Source: an uncultured Clostridia bacterium (lineage in GTDB: Bacteria; Bacillota; Clostridia; Christensenellales; UBA1242). From it: a stretch of 12,831 nt of DNA. The stretch spans positions 1 to 12,831 of the forward strand of contig CALKLQ010000052.1 in NCBI GenBank assembly GCA_937992055.1. Reading direction: 5' to 3'. The notes beneath the pieces were generated by a model. The model was not told the origin of the DNA, did not search any database, and saw nothing but the letters and a program-made list of their open reading frames with translations. Positions 1 through 6,640 of the stretch are shown one piece after another; the first letter of the stretch is position 1, and each line of letters opens with the position of its first letter. The translations under genes were made by a program, and so were the position numbers.

Positions 1-1
1 G

Positions 2-1222
2 CTTTATGACATTGAAGGAGCAGGTACTTGGGTTATTCGAATGACGGAAACGACTTTTGAACTTGCGGAAGCAATAAAAGTTGATGGCAAATATGAAACT
101 ACAACAGATTATGAATTATTTAATTTAAACGCAAATACGTTAGAAGGGAATCATTTAAATTTATATGTTAATCCAGATGATACAAGTGAAGTGTATTTGT
201 ATTACGACACAATGACAAATTTATTAGTTTATGGCGGAATTGAAGCATCAAGAATTAATGAAGAAGATGTTTCTGTTCACACTCATACTTATGGTGAATG
301 GCAAGTAGTAACGGCTGCAACTTGCACTGAAGAAGGACAAGAGCAACGATTATGTAATTGTGGGGAGAGCGAAACAAGAGTAATTTCTCCTTCCCACACA
401 TATACTGATTCAAGTTATGATTACTTAAACAATATATTGACTTGTTCAGAATGTGGTTATACTGAACCTATTGCTTATCAATCTTCTAATTTAAAGTACG
501 CAGGATATACAAGTAGCGGCGAACTCACATCTACATCACCAGCTTACTATATTGTTAATACTTGTACAACTGGTACTATTACTGATTATAAAGATACGAC
601 AAAGGTTTTTGTTCCAAAAACATATCTTAATGCACCAATACAAAAAATAAAGTCAACGGCTTTTGGTTATGTTAAAAATATAACATACGTTTATGTGTCA
701 GACGGAATAGAAATAGATGCAAATGCCTTTAAAAAATGTTATGATTTGCATTTCTTATCGCTTCCAGCTAGTGCAAGATTAACAAATTTAAATTTTACTG
801 ATTGTCCTTCAGACTTAGTTGTTTATTACAGAGAAATAAGCGAAGAACAAATATATGGATGTGATGGATGTTATTTCTATGATACACAACCTGAGCCTAA
901 TAAATTATTAGAAGATGGGTATCAAATAGAAAATGGGCAAATTTATTTAATTAATGGAATATACGATGAGGAATATAATTTAAATGTTACTTCGAAAGAG
1001 TTACTAAATTATGTTGTTGGTTGGGTAGATGACGGAACAAATTTATTCTATAAAGGGCAATTAGCTTGGACAACTAATGTTAGTACATTTGTATATTACT
1101 TAGAAGATGGAACTATCTTATTTTGGGATGTAAATGTTGGGCTCATAAGAATTGAACTAAACGAAAATAATGAGATATGTTTGCACGAAAGTATGTCTTT
1201 TAATTCAATTTTTCAACAATAA
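2..1222 (+). CDS. BspA-like leucine-rich-repeat surface or adsorption protein, 5' partial
   Basis: The reading frame is open to the window edge: 13 further in-frame codons precede the ATG at 41, so that ATG is probably internal and the gene starts off-window. Numbering from the ATG at 41, residues 80-121 form an HTYGEW...ATCTEEG...RxCxCG...HTY module (Cys95, 105, 107), a short repeat common in surface proteins of gut Firmicutes. A CxxC pair follows at 135-138. Residues about 187-262 resemble LRR_5/BspA repeats (KIKSTAFGYVKNITYVYVSDG, then DANAFKKC). No LPXTG signal, choline-binding repeat or C-terminal membrane helix is seen, so the protein is either secreted or held by an unseen N-terminal part. 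It sits 52 bases before a Zot-like ATPase, where filamentous phages carry their adsorption protein, so a virion role is possible but unproven. Confidence 0.8.
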   Translation, partial: LYDIEGAGTWVIRMTETTFELAEAIKVDGKYETTTDYELFNLNANTLEGNHLNLYVNPDDTSEVYLYYDTMTNLLVYGGIEASRINEEDVSVHTHTYGEWQVVTAATCTEEGQEQRLCNCGESETRVISPSHTYTDSSYDYLNNILTCSECGYTEPIAYQSSNLKYAGYTSSGELTSTSPAYYIVNTCTTGTITDYKDTTKVFVPKTYLNAPIQKIKSTAFGYVKNITYVYVSDGIEIDANAFKKCYDLHFLSLPASARLTNLNFTDCPSDLVVYYREISEEQIYGCDGCYFYDTQPEPNKLLEDGYQIENGQIYLINGIYDEEYNLNVTSKELLNYVVGWVDDGTNLFYKGQLAWTTNVSTFVYYLEDGTILFWDVNVGLIRIELNENNEICLHESMSFNSIFQQ

Positions 1223-1274
1223 ATTATTCAATTATTTATCAGATTTAGTTGTGTATTAGAGAGGGGCATAATAA

Positions 1275-2393
1275 ATGTTTTTAATTAGGTGGATATTTAT
1301 AATAATTAAATTAATTATTGAAATAGCATTTTTGCCTATAATGTTGGCTGGAATATTGCTATTACTGCCTATTTTAATAATTTTAAAATTAATTAATTTA
1401 GATAAACCTTTTTTAAATTGGTTAAACTTTCACGATACAAAATCTTTTCAGAGTGCATGGGAATTAATAGATGATGCAAATTCTATACAAATATCAGGAA
1501 AACGAAGGCGTGGAAAATCTAAATTTGCTGTATTTTTAGCGATTGCAGCGCATCATCATAAAAAGTTATTTAACATAATGAATGATTATGTTAAAAGCAG
1601 AAATCAGAAAGGTTTTGATTTGCCTTATCCGGATACACCAGTTTGTGCAAATTTAGGAATAGATTTACAACTTCCAGGCGAAAAGCCAGTTAGAAATTAT
1701 GGACTTGAGATTGAAGATTTTGGTGTTCCAAATGGTCAAAGACAAGTTCCTAGATTATATAGAGGTATGGTTATTGTTCAGGATGAAAATGGTAGTGTTT
1801 ATGATGGAAAAGATGGCGCAATGCCGCCTTATTTGGAAGAAGGTTTGCGAAAGCAAGGTCATCATAAATTGACTGTTATTGGAACAAATCATAACGTAGT
1901 TTCTTTAAGTATTCGTTTAAAGAATCTAGTTGAAGTTTGGTTTCATATTCCAAAAGTTACTTATTCTTGGTGTTATTGGTGGCTTAAGAGAGATAGTAAT
2001 GGCAAATTAAAATTTATAAAAATACCATTTTTAACAGTATTTAAAACTTGGTATTATTCAGATTTTAATCTTGCTGTTGCTAATAAAAGACCGTTATTAC
2101 CATATATTTCTCCAAAGTTAAATATTTTTAAGAGATTATTTACTTTAGGCGGAAATGAAATTGTTGAAGGTGCAAGATTTAGAAAATTTAGATTTTGGGG
2201 TGACATAATGTCACATTATGATTGTGAAGAGAAGGAATATGCTTTTGAAAGAAAGTTGACTTCTTTAACAATTATTAAAGATAAATATCCTAAAATCGAC
2301 CGTTCTACTCCAGAAGGAATAGAACTTTTGAATAAAAAATTTTGTGTAATTCGAGCAGAAAATTCGAGAAAACAAAAGCCGAAAAAGTCGTAA
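1275..2393 (+). CDS. Membrane-anchored Zot/pI-like P-loop ATPase
   Basis: The 372-residue protein starts with a nearly unbroken hydrophobic stretch (about residues 2-40, one or two membrane helices). A cytoplasmic ATPase domain follows. Walker A is GKRRRGKS (75-82) and Walker B is MVIVQDE (165-171). A segment RKQGHHKLTVIGTN (192-205) followed by SIRLKNLVEVWFHI resembles the RHxG...ITQ...D..IR region of Zot proteins. In filamentous phages this family (pI/Zot) drives virion assembly and export through the membrane. Classical pI has its membrane helix after the ATPase, whereas here it is N-terminal, so a conjugation or FtsK-like DNA-pumping role remains an alternative. The start is supported by an AGAGAGGGG ribosome site. 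Downstream of the gene lies a hairpin-rich gap. Confidence 0.65.
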   Translation: MFLIRWIFIIIKLIIEIAFLPIMLAGILLLLPILIILKLINLDKPFLNWLNFHDTKSFQSAWELIDDANSIQISGKRRRGKSKFAVFLAIAAHHHKKLFNIMNDYVKSRNQKGFDLPYPDTPVCANLGIDLQLPGEKPVRNYGLEIEDFGVPNGQRQVPRLYRGMVIVQDENGSVYDGKDGAMPPYLEEGLRKQGHHKLTVIGTNHNVVSLSIRLKNLVEVWFHIPKVTYSWCYWWLKRDSNGKLKFIKIPFLTVFKTWYYSDFNLAVANKRPLLPYISPKLNIFKRLFTLGGNEIVEGARFRKFRFWGDIMSHYDCEEKEYAFERKLTSLTIIKDKYPKIDRSTPEGIELLNKKFCVIRAENSRKQKPKKS

Positions 2394-2556
2394 AGCAATA
2401 TTTTAAAAGGCTTGCCTTAAAATTTGCGTCGACTTTTCGGCGGTCGAATTTAAATTTAAAAGGAATTCATTATGGAGTTAGATAGATTAATGCAATATGA
2501 AATTAAAAGCGGATTAGAATATAAAAATTTATCCGCATAAGCGCGCTTTAGCGCGC
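2378..2556. other. Hairpin cluster, candidate replication origin or packaging signal
   Basis: Five inverted repeats lie within 180 bases. GCCGAAAAAGTCG (2378-2390) pairs with CGACTTTTCGGC (2430-2441) with one bulge and encloses AAGG/CCTT with AT flanks (2401-2422). TCGAC/GTCGA lies at 2429-2447, GCGGAT/ATCCGC at 2509-2536, and GCGCGC-TTTA-GCGCGC at 2541-2556. None is followed by a T run on the plus strand, so they are not ordinary terminators for the gene upstream. The first and third share bases, so they are alternative folds. Filamentous phages carry clustered hairpins (origin and packaging signal) in their intergenic region, and the position next to the Zot-like gene fits that. The functional reading is inference. 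Confidence 0.5.
2472..2540 (+). CDS. Possible 22-residue leader peptide
   Basis: A short frame (MELDRLMQYEIKSG..., ending NLSA) starts 5 bases after an AAAGGAATT ribosome-like site and ends just before the GCGCGC hairpin. It overlaps the GCGGAT/ATCCGC hairpin. The Shine-Dalgarno-like AAAGGA and the charged, non-repetitive sequence are the only support. It could be a leader peptide coupled to the hairpins or chance. Confidence 0.25.
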   Translation: MELDRLMQYEIKSGLEYKNLSA

Positions 2557-2625
2557 TAAAAAATGCCTTAAAAAGCGTAAACAACTTAAAAAATATAAAA
2601 AACTTAATTAAAAGGAGGTAGAACA

Positions 2626-2871
2626 ATGAACCCATTGTATGAAATTCGAGTAAAACTTGGCAAGACGCAAGAGGAAATGGCAAGTTTTATTCAAAAAAAG
2701 ACACTTAGGAAAACTGACCAGCAATGCGTATCGAAATGGGAAGCGTCCGTTAGAGTTCCACATTATATTATTATTAAAGCATATGCAGAACTCGCACGTT
2801 GTGACCCAGAGCGATTGGCGCAAGTATTAAACAGACTCAAAAACGAAAATTTAATAAAGAAAGGAGCATAA
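2626..2871 (+). CDS. XRE-family helix-turn-helix DNA-binding protein
   Basis: The 81-residue protein has the layout of a single XRE/Cro-type domain: IRVKLGKTQEEMASFI is helix 1 to helix 2, and TDQQCVSKWEASVRVP is the recognition helix with the conserved S/T-x-W-E turn, followed by helices over YIIIKAYAEL. Five or so residues are inserted between helices 2 and 3 (QKKTLRK). A strong AAAAGGAGG site lies 7 bases before the start. It is the first gene of the run 2626-6292, after the hairpin-rich gap, which suits a regulator of phage or element replication genes. The operator is not identified. Confidence 0.75.
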   Translation: MNPLYEIRVKLGKTQEEMASFIQKKTLRKTDQQCVSKWEASVRVPHYIIIKAYAELARCDPERLAQVLNRLKNENLIKKGA

Positions 2872-2875
2872 TTTT

Positions 2876-3301
2876 ATGATTATAGATGATAAGACTATAA
2901 AATTAAAAAATAAAAAATTAAAAAAAGATAAATTGCGCGAGCGTTGGGATAAAAGAAGAATCAGAAAAAGAACTAAAAAGATTATTAAAATGTTGCGCAA
3001 ATTATATATTCGTAACAATGATGTAAATGTTCAACTCGATAGTACGTTAATTTCTTTTGATTTAAAACCTGTTCTTGATGAAATGGTTGCTTCTAAGCTA
3101 ATAACTTATTATTATCAAGGCTCAATCTTCAAAATTAAGATTTTAACGGCTGAAGATATCTTTAATATGGAAAAACCTTACAAAAAATCTTTGACGACAG
3201 CCAATATTGAGAAGTTGGATAAACTAGAAACCGTGGAAATTAATTTAGATTTAGGAGAATCTGAAGGGGTGGAAGATGTCAACTTATTTGAAGAACATTA
3301 A
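2876..3301 (+). CDS. Small protein with highly basic N-terminus, function unknown
   Basis: No family is recognised. The 141-residue product begins with about 45 residues extremely rich in Lys and Arg (KLKNKKLKKDKLRERW, then KRRIRKRTKK), which suggests nucleic-acid binding. The middle part (about 50-100) looks like a small alpha/beta or winged-helix-type fold (LDSTLISFDLKPVLDEMVAS). The tail is acidic (NLDLGESEGVEDVNLFEEH). It starts 4 bases after the XRE gene, whose end carries the AAAGGAG ribosome site, and its last 26 bases overlap the next gene. A single-strand-binding or replication accessory role is possible but rests only on charge and position. Confidence 0.6.
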   Translation: MIIDDKTIKLKNKKLKKDKLRERWDKRRIRKRTKKIIKMLRKLYIRNNDVNVQLDSTLISFDLKPVLDEMVASKLITYYYQGSIFKIKILTAEDIFNMEKPYKKSLTTANIEKLDKLETVEINLDLGESEGVEDVNLFEEH

Positions 3302-3470
3302 TAAACAAATAAACTACACAATTGACCATATATGTTTTGAAGGCCCTAAAGATGATGAACTTGAAAGGGCAATTAGAACTCTTCGCTTATTGCGTTCAAT
3401 ACAATTGGAACAACAAGCGATAAATGCGCTTGACAAACAAAATAAGCGCAAAAACAAATTAACCGCTTAA
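3276..3470 (+). CDS. Small helical protein, function unknown
   Basis: A 64-residue product of unrecognised family, overlapping the preceding gene by 26 bases in another frame. A GAAGGGGTGGAAG stretch before the start can act as ribosome site. The sequence is mostly helical and charged (DDELERAIRTLRLLRSIQLEQQ), with a basic C-terminus (KQNKRKNKLTA). No membrane segment is seen, so it is not a filamentous-phage coat protein. The tight overlap suggests translational coupling with its neighbour and expression together with the replication gene downstream. Confidence 0.5.
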   Translation: MSTYLKNINKQINYTIDHICFEGPKDDELERAIRTLRLLRSIQLEQQAINALDKQNKRKNKLTA

Positions 3471-3476
3471 CAAGCG
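3464..3476 (+). promoter_or_regulatory. Small hairpin just upstream of the replication gene ribosome site
   Basis: CGCTT-AAC-AAGCG forms a 5-bp stem with a 3-base loop. It overlaps the stop codon of the 64-residue gene and sits next to the AGGAGG site (3478-3483). It may modulate translation, but it is short and could be chance. Confidence 0.25.
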
Positions 3477-3488
3477 TAGGAGGAAAAT

Positions 3489-4580
3489 ATGAGAACAAAT
3501 GCAGTTCACTATTTTCCCCACAAACTTGACTGTAATTTTATAGACTTAGTCGAAGCGAAATTCGGAATAATAGGTTATGCAATAATAAATAAGCTTTATG
3601 AAAGAATTTATTTCGAAGAAGGCTATTATATGAATTTTAATGACGATATTGGCACTATCTTAGCATGCAAACTGGGCGTGAAGAAAGGGCTCGTGTCTGA
3701 CTTGGTGCGTTTGGCGTTAGCAAGAAATTTTTTTGACAAATCACTTTACGAGAAATATCAAATTTTAACATCAGAAGATATTCAATTAACATATCTTGAA
3801 ATTGTTAAAAAGCGTAAAGTTTTGATTTTGGACGAAAGATACTTGCTTGCCTCGTCATTGCAAATTTATGAGAAAAGGTCAAAAAGTGGGGAAAAAGTAG
3901 AAGAAAAAGTAGTCAATTCTGAACAAAGAAAACAAAACGAAACAAAAGAAAATTCTAGTTTGTTATATATAGATAATAAAGCAACATTTTTAGAAGGGAA
4001 TGCATCTGAAAACACAGATATATCGCAAAATGTGGATAATGATGTGGACAATTTCAAAGTTCCTGAAACAGATGAAACATTGATTGATTTATCTCAAATT
4101 AAGTATGCAAATAAGAAAGTAATTAATTTAGATGATTTCGATAAATGGACAAAAGAAGAATTTTCAAAAAAGATTATTGATACTTTTTACGATGTATCAG
4201 GTATGAAAGAAAAATATAAAAGCGATTTGCAAATTATCTGCGATTCATTTTATATCGGATTAACTCTAAAAAAGACTATAAAATTAAGCAATAATCGTTT
4301 TGTAAATAAAGAATTGATTAAATTTAAAATTGAGCATTTATCTTCTGAAGCATTTTGCAAAATTCTTAATATAGAGAAGCTTTCAATGCAGAATGTTAAA
4401 AACAAAAATATTTACATATTAGGAATGTTAAATAATATGGTGAATGTTAATGACCCAATATGTTCAATTTGTGGTGCAATAACTGGAGATGTTGAAGAAT
4501 ATTATTCTCTGTCAAGAAAAGAAAATATAAATATCTGCAATTATTGCTATGAAAGTAAAGAGTACATGCGTTACATGTAA
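3489..4580 (+). CDS. Lin1244/Lin1753 (DUF4373)-type phage replication protein with C-terminal zinc knuckle
   Basis: Residues 1-110 match the pattern of the Lin1244/Lin1753 N-terminal domain of phage replisome-organiser proteins: YFPHKLDCNFIDLVEAKFGIIGYAIINKLYERIYFEEGYYM, then a winged-helix stretch ending KRKVLI. A low-complexity, charged linker (about 125-200) follows. A helical region around 215-310 could be a DnaD-like part. The extreme C-terminus has CSIC (325-328) and CNYC (350-353), a four-Cys zinc knuckle. Proteins of this group load the host helicase at phage or plasmid origins. A perfect TAGGAGGAAA ribosome site fixes the start. Using this protein rather than a rolling-circle Rep would be unusual for a filamentous phage. 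Confidence 0.7.
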   Translation: MRTNAVHYFPHKLDCNFIDLVEAKFGIIGYAIINKLYERIYFEEGYYMNFNDDIGTILACKLGVKKGLVSDLVRLALARNFFDKSLYEKYQILTSEDIQLTYLEIVKKRKVLILDERYLLASSLQIYEKRSKSGEKVEEKVVNSEQRKQNETKENSSLLYIDNKATFLEGNASENTDISQNVDNDVDNFKVPETDETLIDLSQIKYANKKVINLDDFDKWTKEEFSKKIIDTFYDVSGMKEKYKSDLQIICDSFYIGLTLKKTIKLSNNRFVNKELIKFKIEHLSSEAFCKILNIEKLSMQNVKNKNIYILGMLNNMVNVNDPICSICGAITGDVEEYYSLSRKENINICNYCYESKEYMRYM

Positions 4581-4608
4581 TTTTAAAAATATAAATTAAG
4601 GAGTAGTT

Positions 4609-4692
4609 ATGGAAGAAGAGAGATATACAATAGAAAATTTAGACACAATTTTGAAAAAGTATGGAGGGGAAGATGAAAAAAGGAAAAGTTGA
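4609..4692 (+). CDS. Possible 27-residue peptide upstream of the DUF4417 gene
   Basis: The short frame MEEERYTIENLDTILKKYGG... has a good AAGGAG site 5 bases before its ATG and ends 20 bases inside the DUF4417 gene. Its 3' part contains the ribosome site of that gene, an arrangement typical of translational coupling. The peptide is acidic and probably helical. It has no recognised family. Confidence 0.4.
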   Translation: MEEERYTIENLDTILKKYGGEDEKRKS

Positions 4693-5326
4693 AAGAAAAT
4701 ATAAGATTCAAAAAATGAACTATCTAAAAGATATGTTATTAACTGGAGATTATGAAATACCAGTAGTAAACAAACAATTTAAAACTTTAAATATCGATAA
4801 AATCATACCTTTTAATTATTTTAATACTTGCAAAAGGCCTGAAGAGTATTATCTACATTTTTACATAGATGATTATCAATTTGAAAGAGTTTATTCTAAT
4901 CCTGATAAATACATAGAAATATTATCTAAATTTAAAGGAGTAATTGGGCCAGACTTTAGCGTGTTAAGTGATATGCCATTATGTTTGCAAATTTATAATG
5001 ATTTTAGAAATAAATTTTTGATGGCATATTTTCAATCTAAAGGTATAAAAGTTATACCTAATGTAACCTGGGGGGATTGTAAAACTTATAACTGGTGTTT
5101 TGATGGATTACCCAAGCAATCATTACTTGCTATTTGTAGCAATGGTTGTTTAAAAAAGTTATCTAAAGAATTATTTATCCAAGGTTTTAATCAAATGGTT
5201 AAGGTTCTACAACCTACACAAATAATTTGTATAGGCAAATTGCCTATTGGAATCCAGGTTGGAAAGCAAACAAAATTAACGATAATAGAAAATTCATTTA
5301 CAAAAGGAGGCATTAATGGGAGGTAG
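4673..5326 (+). CDS. DUF4417 domain protein
   Basis: The 217-residue product matches the DUF4417 signature: FERVYSNPDKYIEILSKFKG, GPDFSVLSDMPLCLQIYNDF, then KVIPNVTWGDCKTYNWCFDG and a CSNGC turn, ending with LQPTQIICIGK. The family is common in phages and mobile elements of Firmicutes and has no established biochemical role that I know. The ATG at 4673 is preferred over the one at 4661 because GGAGGGG (4663-4669) would be its ribosome site and lies after the earlier ATG. It overlaps the next gene by 11 bases. DUF4417 next to an MGGRGA-type protein is a recurrent phage pairing, as far as I recall. Confidence 0.85.
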   Translation: MKKGKVERKYKIQKMNYLKDMLLTGDYEIPVVNKQFKTLNIDKIIPFNYFNTCKRPEEYYLHFYIDDYQFERVYSNPDKYIEILSKFKGVIGPDFSVLSDMPLCLQIYNDFRNKFLMAYFQSKGIKVIPNVTWGDCKTYNWCFDGLPKQSLLAICSNGCLKKLSKELFIQGFNQMVKVLQPTQIICIGKLPIGIQVGKQTKLTIIENSFTKGGINGR

Positions 5327-6071
5327 AGGAGCAAGCTATAATAATTATAACGGAAATTTTAATATTTATGTAACCGATACATTTAATAAGGACGAAATAA
5401 CGGATAGAAACACGCGAATAGTCCAAAAATTAAAAAATAGGAACGTTAACGTTATGAAATCAACAGATAATATATCTGATGAAGTAATAACACCAAATTT
5501 AAAACAGTTAGATAAAATTTTATCTAAATTTAAAGAATATACAGGCTTTGAGAATCAAAATATTTATATTAGAACAGAATATTTTTCAAACAGTAATATT
5601 CAGGCATGTTTTAGATGTAAAGAAGATAAATTTGAAAGGCCAGAGATTATTTTTAATAAAACATTTGAAAAAAAGACAATTGATAAACTAGAAGAAACAT
5701 CACAAAAGATGATTGAAAGTAATTTTTGGACTGATTCAGATAAGTATTATTATGGTTCTAAAGTAATGTCACATGAAGTTGGGCATTATGTTCAAAGGGT
5801 TCTTACAGAACAAATTGCTTCAAAGCGTGGTGAAAAAGAGATACGGGAAAGAAATAATTCTTTATATGATAAAAAGATTGCACAAGAAATGTTTAACAAA
5901 ATTGACAAAATTTGTTATGATAATTTTGGAGAGCATGCAAAAACTAGCGTATACGGAACTAAAAATGAATTTGAGTTTTTTGCAGAAACATTTTGTGAAC
6001 TCGTTACAAAACATAATCCATCAAATACAGCGAAAGCATTAGATATCTATTTAAAAGGAGAAAGAGTATGA
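5316..6071 (+). CDS. MGGRGA-type phage/element protein with HExxH zinc metallopeptidase domain
   Basis: The 251-residue protein begins MGGRGASYNN, a start seen in many phage and integrative-element proteins of Firmicutes. The N-terminal half has no clear catalytic motif and contains a lone CxxC-like pair (Cys98, Cys101). The C-terminal half holds SHEVGHYVQ, with His153, Glu154 and His157 as the zinc-binding HExxH. A downstream NEFEFFAETFCELV stretch supplies a likely third ligand (Glu224). This matches the peptidase-like domain attached to some phage minor head or polyvalent proteins. The substrate is unknown. An AAAAGGAGG site precedes the start, and the last 4 bases overlap the next gene (ATGA). 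Confidence 0.75.
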   Translation: MGGRGASYNNYNGNFNIYVTDTFNKDEITDRNTRIVQKLKNRNVNVMKSTDNISDEVITPNLKQLDKILSKFKEYTGFENQNIYIRTEYFSNSNIQACFRCKEDKFERPEIIFNKTFEKKTIDKLEETSQKMIESNFWTDSDKYYYGSKVMSHEVGHYVQRVLTEQIASKRGEKEIRERNNSLYDKKIAQEMFNKIDKICYDNFGEHAKTSVYGTKNEFEFFAETFCELVTKHNPSNTAKALDIYLKGERV

Positions 6072-6292
6072 TGATAGCAGAAATACCTTATTATATGACA
6101 AATGAAAAATGGTATAAGCACAACGATGAATTATTTAGAGATGAATTAACGCCAGAAGCTCCACCTGAAGCTGTTCAAAGCTATATTGAATTTTATGAAC
6201 AATTGGAAAATTCCTATGGATATCCAGAAAGGTGTATAGTGGAAGTTGAACCTGGCACAAACAAATCAACTTTCAAATATGTAAAGCCATAG
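6068..6292 (+). CDS. Small acidic protein, function unknown
   Basis: The 74-residue product overlaps the metallopeptidase gene by ATGA and uses an AAAAGGAG ribosome site. A second ATG follows immediately, at 6071. The sequence is acidic and rich in Tyr and Pro (IPYYMTNEKWYKHNDELF, TPEAPPEAVQSYIEFYEQ). No family is recognised. It is the last gene before the terminator at 6298-6342. Confidence 0.55.
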   Translation: MMIAEIPYYMTNEKWYKHNDELFRDELTPEAPPEAVQSYIEFYEQLENSYGYPERCIVEVEPGTNKSTFKYVKP

Positions 6293-6297
6293 AACCT

Positions 6298-6342
6298 ACA
6301 CAATTAAAAAACTAGGTGAAAAGCCTAGTTTTTTAGTTGTGT
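6298..6342 (+). terminator. Strong intrinsic terminator closing the left operon
   Basis: ACACAATTAAAAAACTAGG (6298-6316) and CCTAGTTTTTTAGTTGTGT (6324-6342) form a 19-bp stem with one U-G wobble and a 7-base loop. The inner arms carry A6 and T6 tracts, so it could stop transcription from both directions. It starts 6 bases after the stop codon of the last left-block gene. Confidence 0.8.
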
Positions 6343-6356
6343 CAGAAGAAGTGTCA
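6339..6356 (+). promoter_or_regulatory. Paired GTGTCA repeats, possible integrase arm sites
   Basis: GTGTCA occurs at 6339-6344 and 6351-6356, 12 bases apart on the same strand, about 50-65 bases inside the tRNA-derived att site. Tyrosine integrases bind short direct repeats in this position. The sites are short and the integrase itself is not in view, so this is suggestive only. Confidence 0.25.
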
Positions 6357-6406
6357 AATTAGTTGATTCTCCATAATTAGGCGCTTGTAGCACCTTTGAG
6401 TTTAAC

Positions 6407-6460
6407 TTAAAATCCCTCGGGGGCAACTCCGTGCCGGTTCGAGTCCGGCCATCGGCACCA
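6407..6460 (+). tRNA. 3' half of tRNA-Leu(UAA): attachment site (att) duplicate
   Basis: The sequence runs from the anticodon loop (anticodon TAA at 6408-6410) through a Leu-type long variable arm (GGGG-CAA-CTCC). The T arm is GCCGG-TTCGAGT-CCGGC (6433-6449), followed by the 3' acceptor strand CATCGGC, discriminator A and encoded CCA (6458-6460). The 5' acceptor strand, D arm and 5' anticodon stem are missing upstream: GCCGATG is not found, and bases 6401-6405 do not pair with the 3' anticodon stem TCCCT. It is therefore not a functional tRNA but the identity block left by site-specific integration, with strand exchange probably at the anticodon loop. Confidence 0.85.
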
Positions 6461-6541
6461 GCACTTGCGAACGGAGAACAGAAATGTTCTCCGTTTGTTT
6501 TTTTATAAAAAACAAGCGGGAGAATTCCCGCTCGCAAGTGC
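6461..6541. repeat. Nested inverted repeats after the att site
   Basis: GCACTTGCGA (6461-6470) is the exact reverse complement of TCGCAAGTGC (6532-6541). Between them sit the tRNA terminator and a second perfect hairpin, AGCGGGA-GAAT-TCCCGCT (6515-6532). The outer repeat could close these into one branched structure. The right arm overlaps the first copy of the 61-bp repeat. Confidence 0.55.
6470..6504 (+). terminator. Intrinsic terminator of the tRNA-Leu locus
   Basis: AACGGAGAACA (6470-6480), loop GAAA and TGTTCTCCGTT (6485-6495) give a perfect 11-bp stem followed by a T-rich tract (TTTGTTTTTTT). It lies 10 bases after the encoded CCA and is probably the original terminator of the tRNA gene, which marks where resident DNA resumes. 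Confidence 0.85.
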
Positions 6542-6594
6542 GCGGTATTAGTAAATAGCAAGTTAAGAAAAACGACGCAAGTAAATGCGGTAGC
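6534..6594. repeat. 61-bp direct repeat, copy 1
   Basis: It starts GCAAGTGCGCGGTATTAG and ends AAATGCGGTAGC. It matches copy 2 (6767-6827) at 59 of 61 positions without gaps. After it, GCGGT/ACCGC (6587-6602) and the hairpin at 6618-6640 follow, so this copy may be part of a short terminated RNA. Confidence 0.85.
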
Positions 6595-6617
6595 ACAACC
6601 GCTTGAATCCTAAATTG

Positions 6618-6640
6618 TCGAGCTTTGGGCTCGATTTTTT
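6618..6640 (+). terminator. Intrinsic terminator-like hairpin
   Basis: TCGAGC (6618-6623), loop TTTGG, GCTCGA (6629-6634), then six T. No coding gene precedes it. It would end a transcript running through repeat copy 1, so it may belong to a small RNA or to a lost gene. Confidence 0.65.

Larger units (their letters stand above)
1..6460. mobile_element. Distal part of a tRNA-Leu-integrated element (inovirus-like or other prophage), left end outside the window
   Basis: All genes between the left edge and 6292 lie on the plus strand. They include a Zot-like ATPase, a phage-type replication protein, DUF4417 and an MGGRGA-type metallopeptidase, a set typical of prophages and integrative elements. 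The block closes with a strong terminator and then the 3' half of tRNA-Leu(UAA) without its 5' half. In tRNA-targeting integration, the complete tRNA is kept at one end and a 3' duplicate marks the other. With the tRNA on the plus strand, the element must lie to the left of this copy. No integrase is in view; it should be upstream. The inovirus label rests only on the ATPase, the structured gap and the gene order. No coat protein or rolling-circle Rep is visible. Confidence 0.55.

Noticed and set aside
2456..2823. Minus-strand frames opposite the hairpin cluster and XRE gene
   Set aside because: They are antisense to a well-supported gene with a strong ribosome site, and are rich in Phe, Leu and Ser as expected for shadows of AT-rich coding DNA.
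5773..6042. 89-codon plus-strand frame inside the metallopeptidase gene
   Set aside because: It is an out-of-frame shadow. The overlapping frame has the HExxH motif and clear start signals.
6407..6460. Complete tRNA-Leu gene
   Set aside because: The 5' acceptor strand, D arm and 5' anticodon stem are absent upstream.
6325..6596. Two minus-strand frames (78 and 64 codons) across the tRNA region, one reading MAGLEPARSCPRG
   Set aside because: This peptide is the well-known false translation of the reverse complement of a tRNA 3' end. The frames cross the tRNA remnant and terminator and have no ribosome site.
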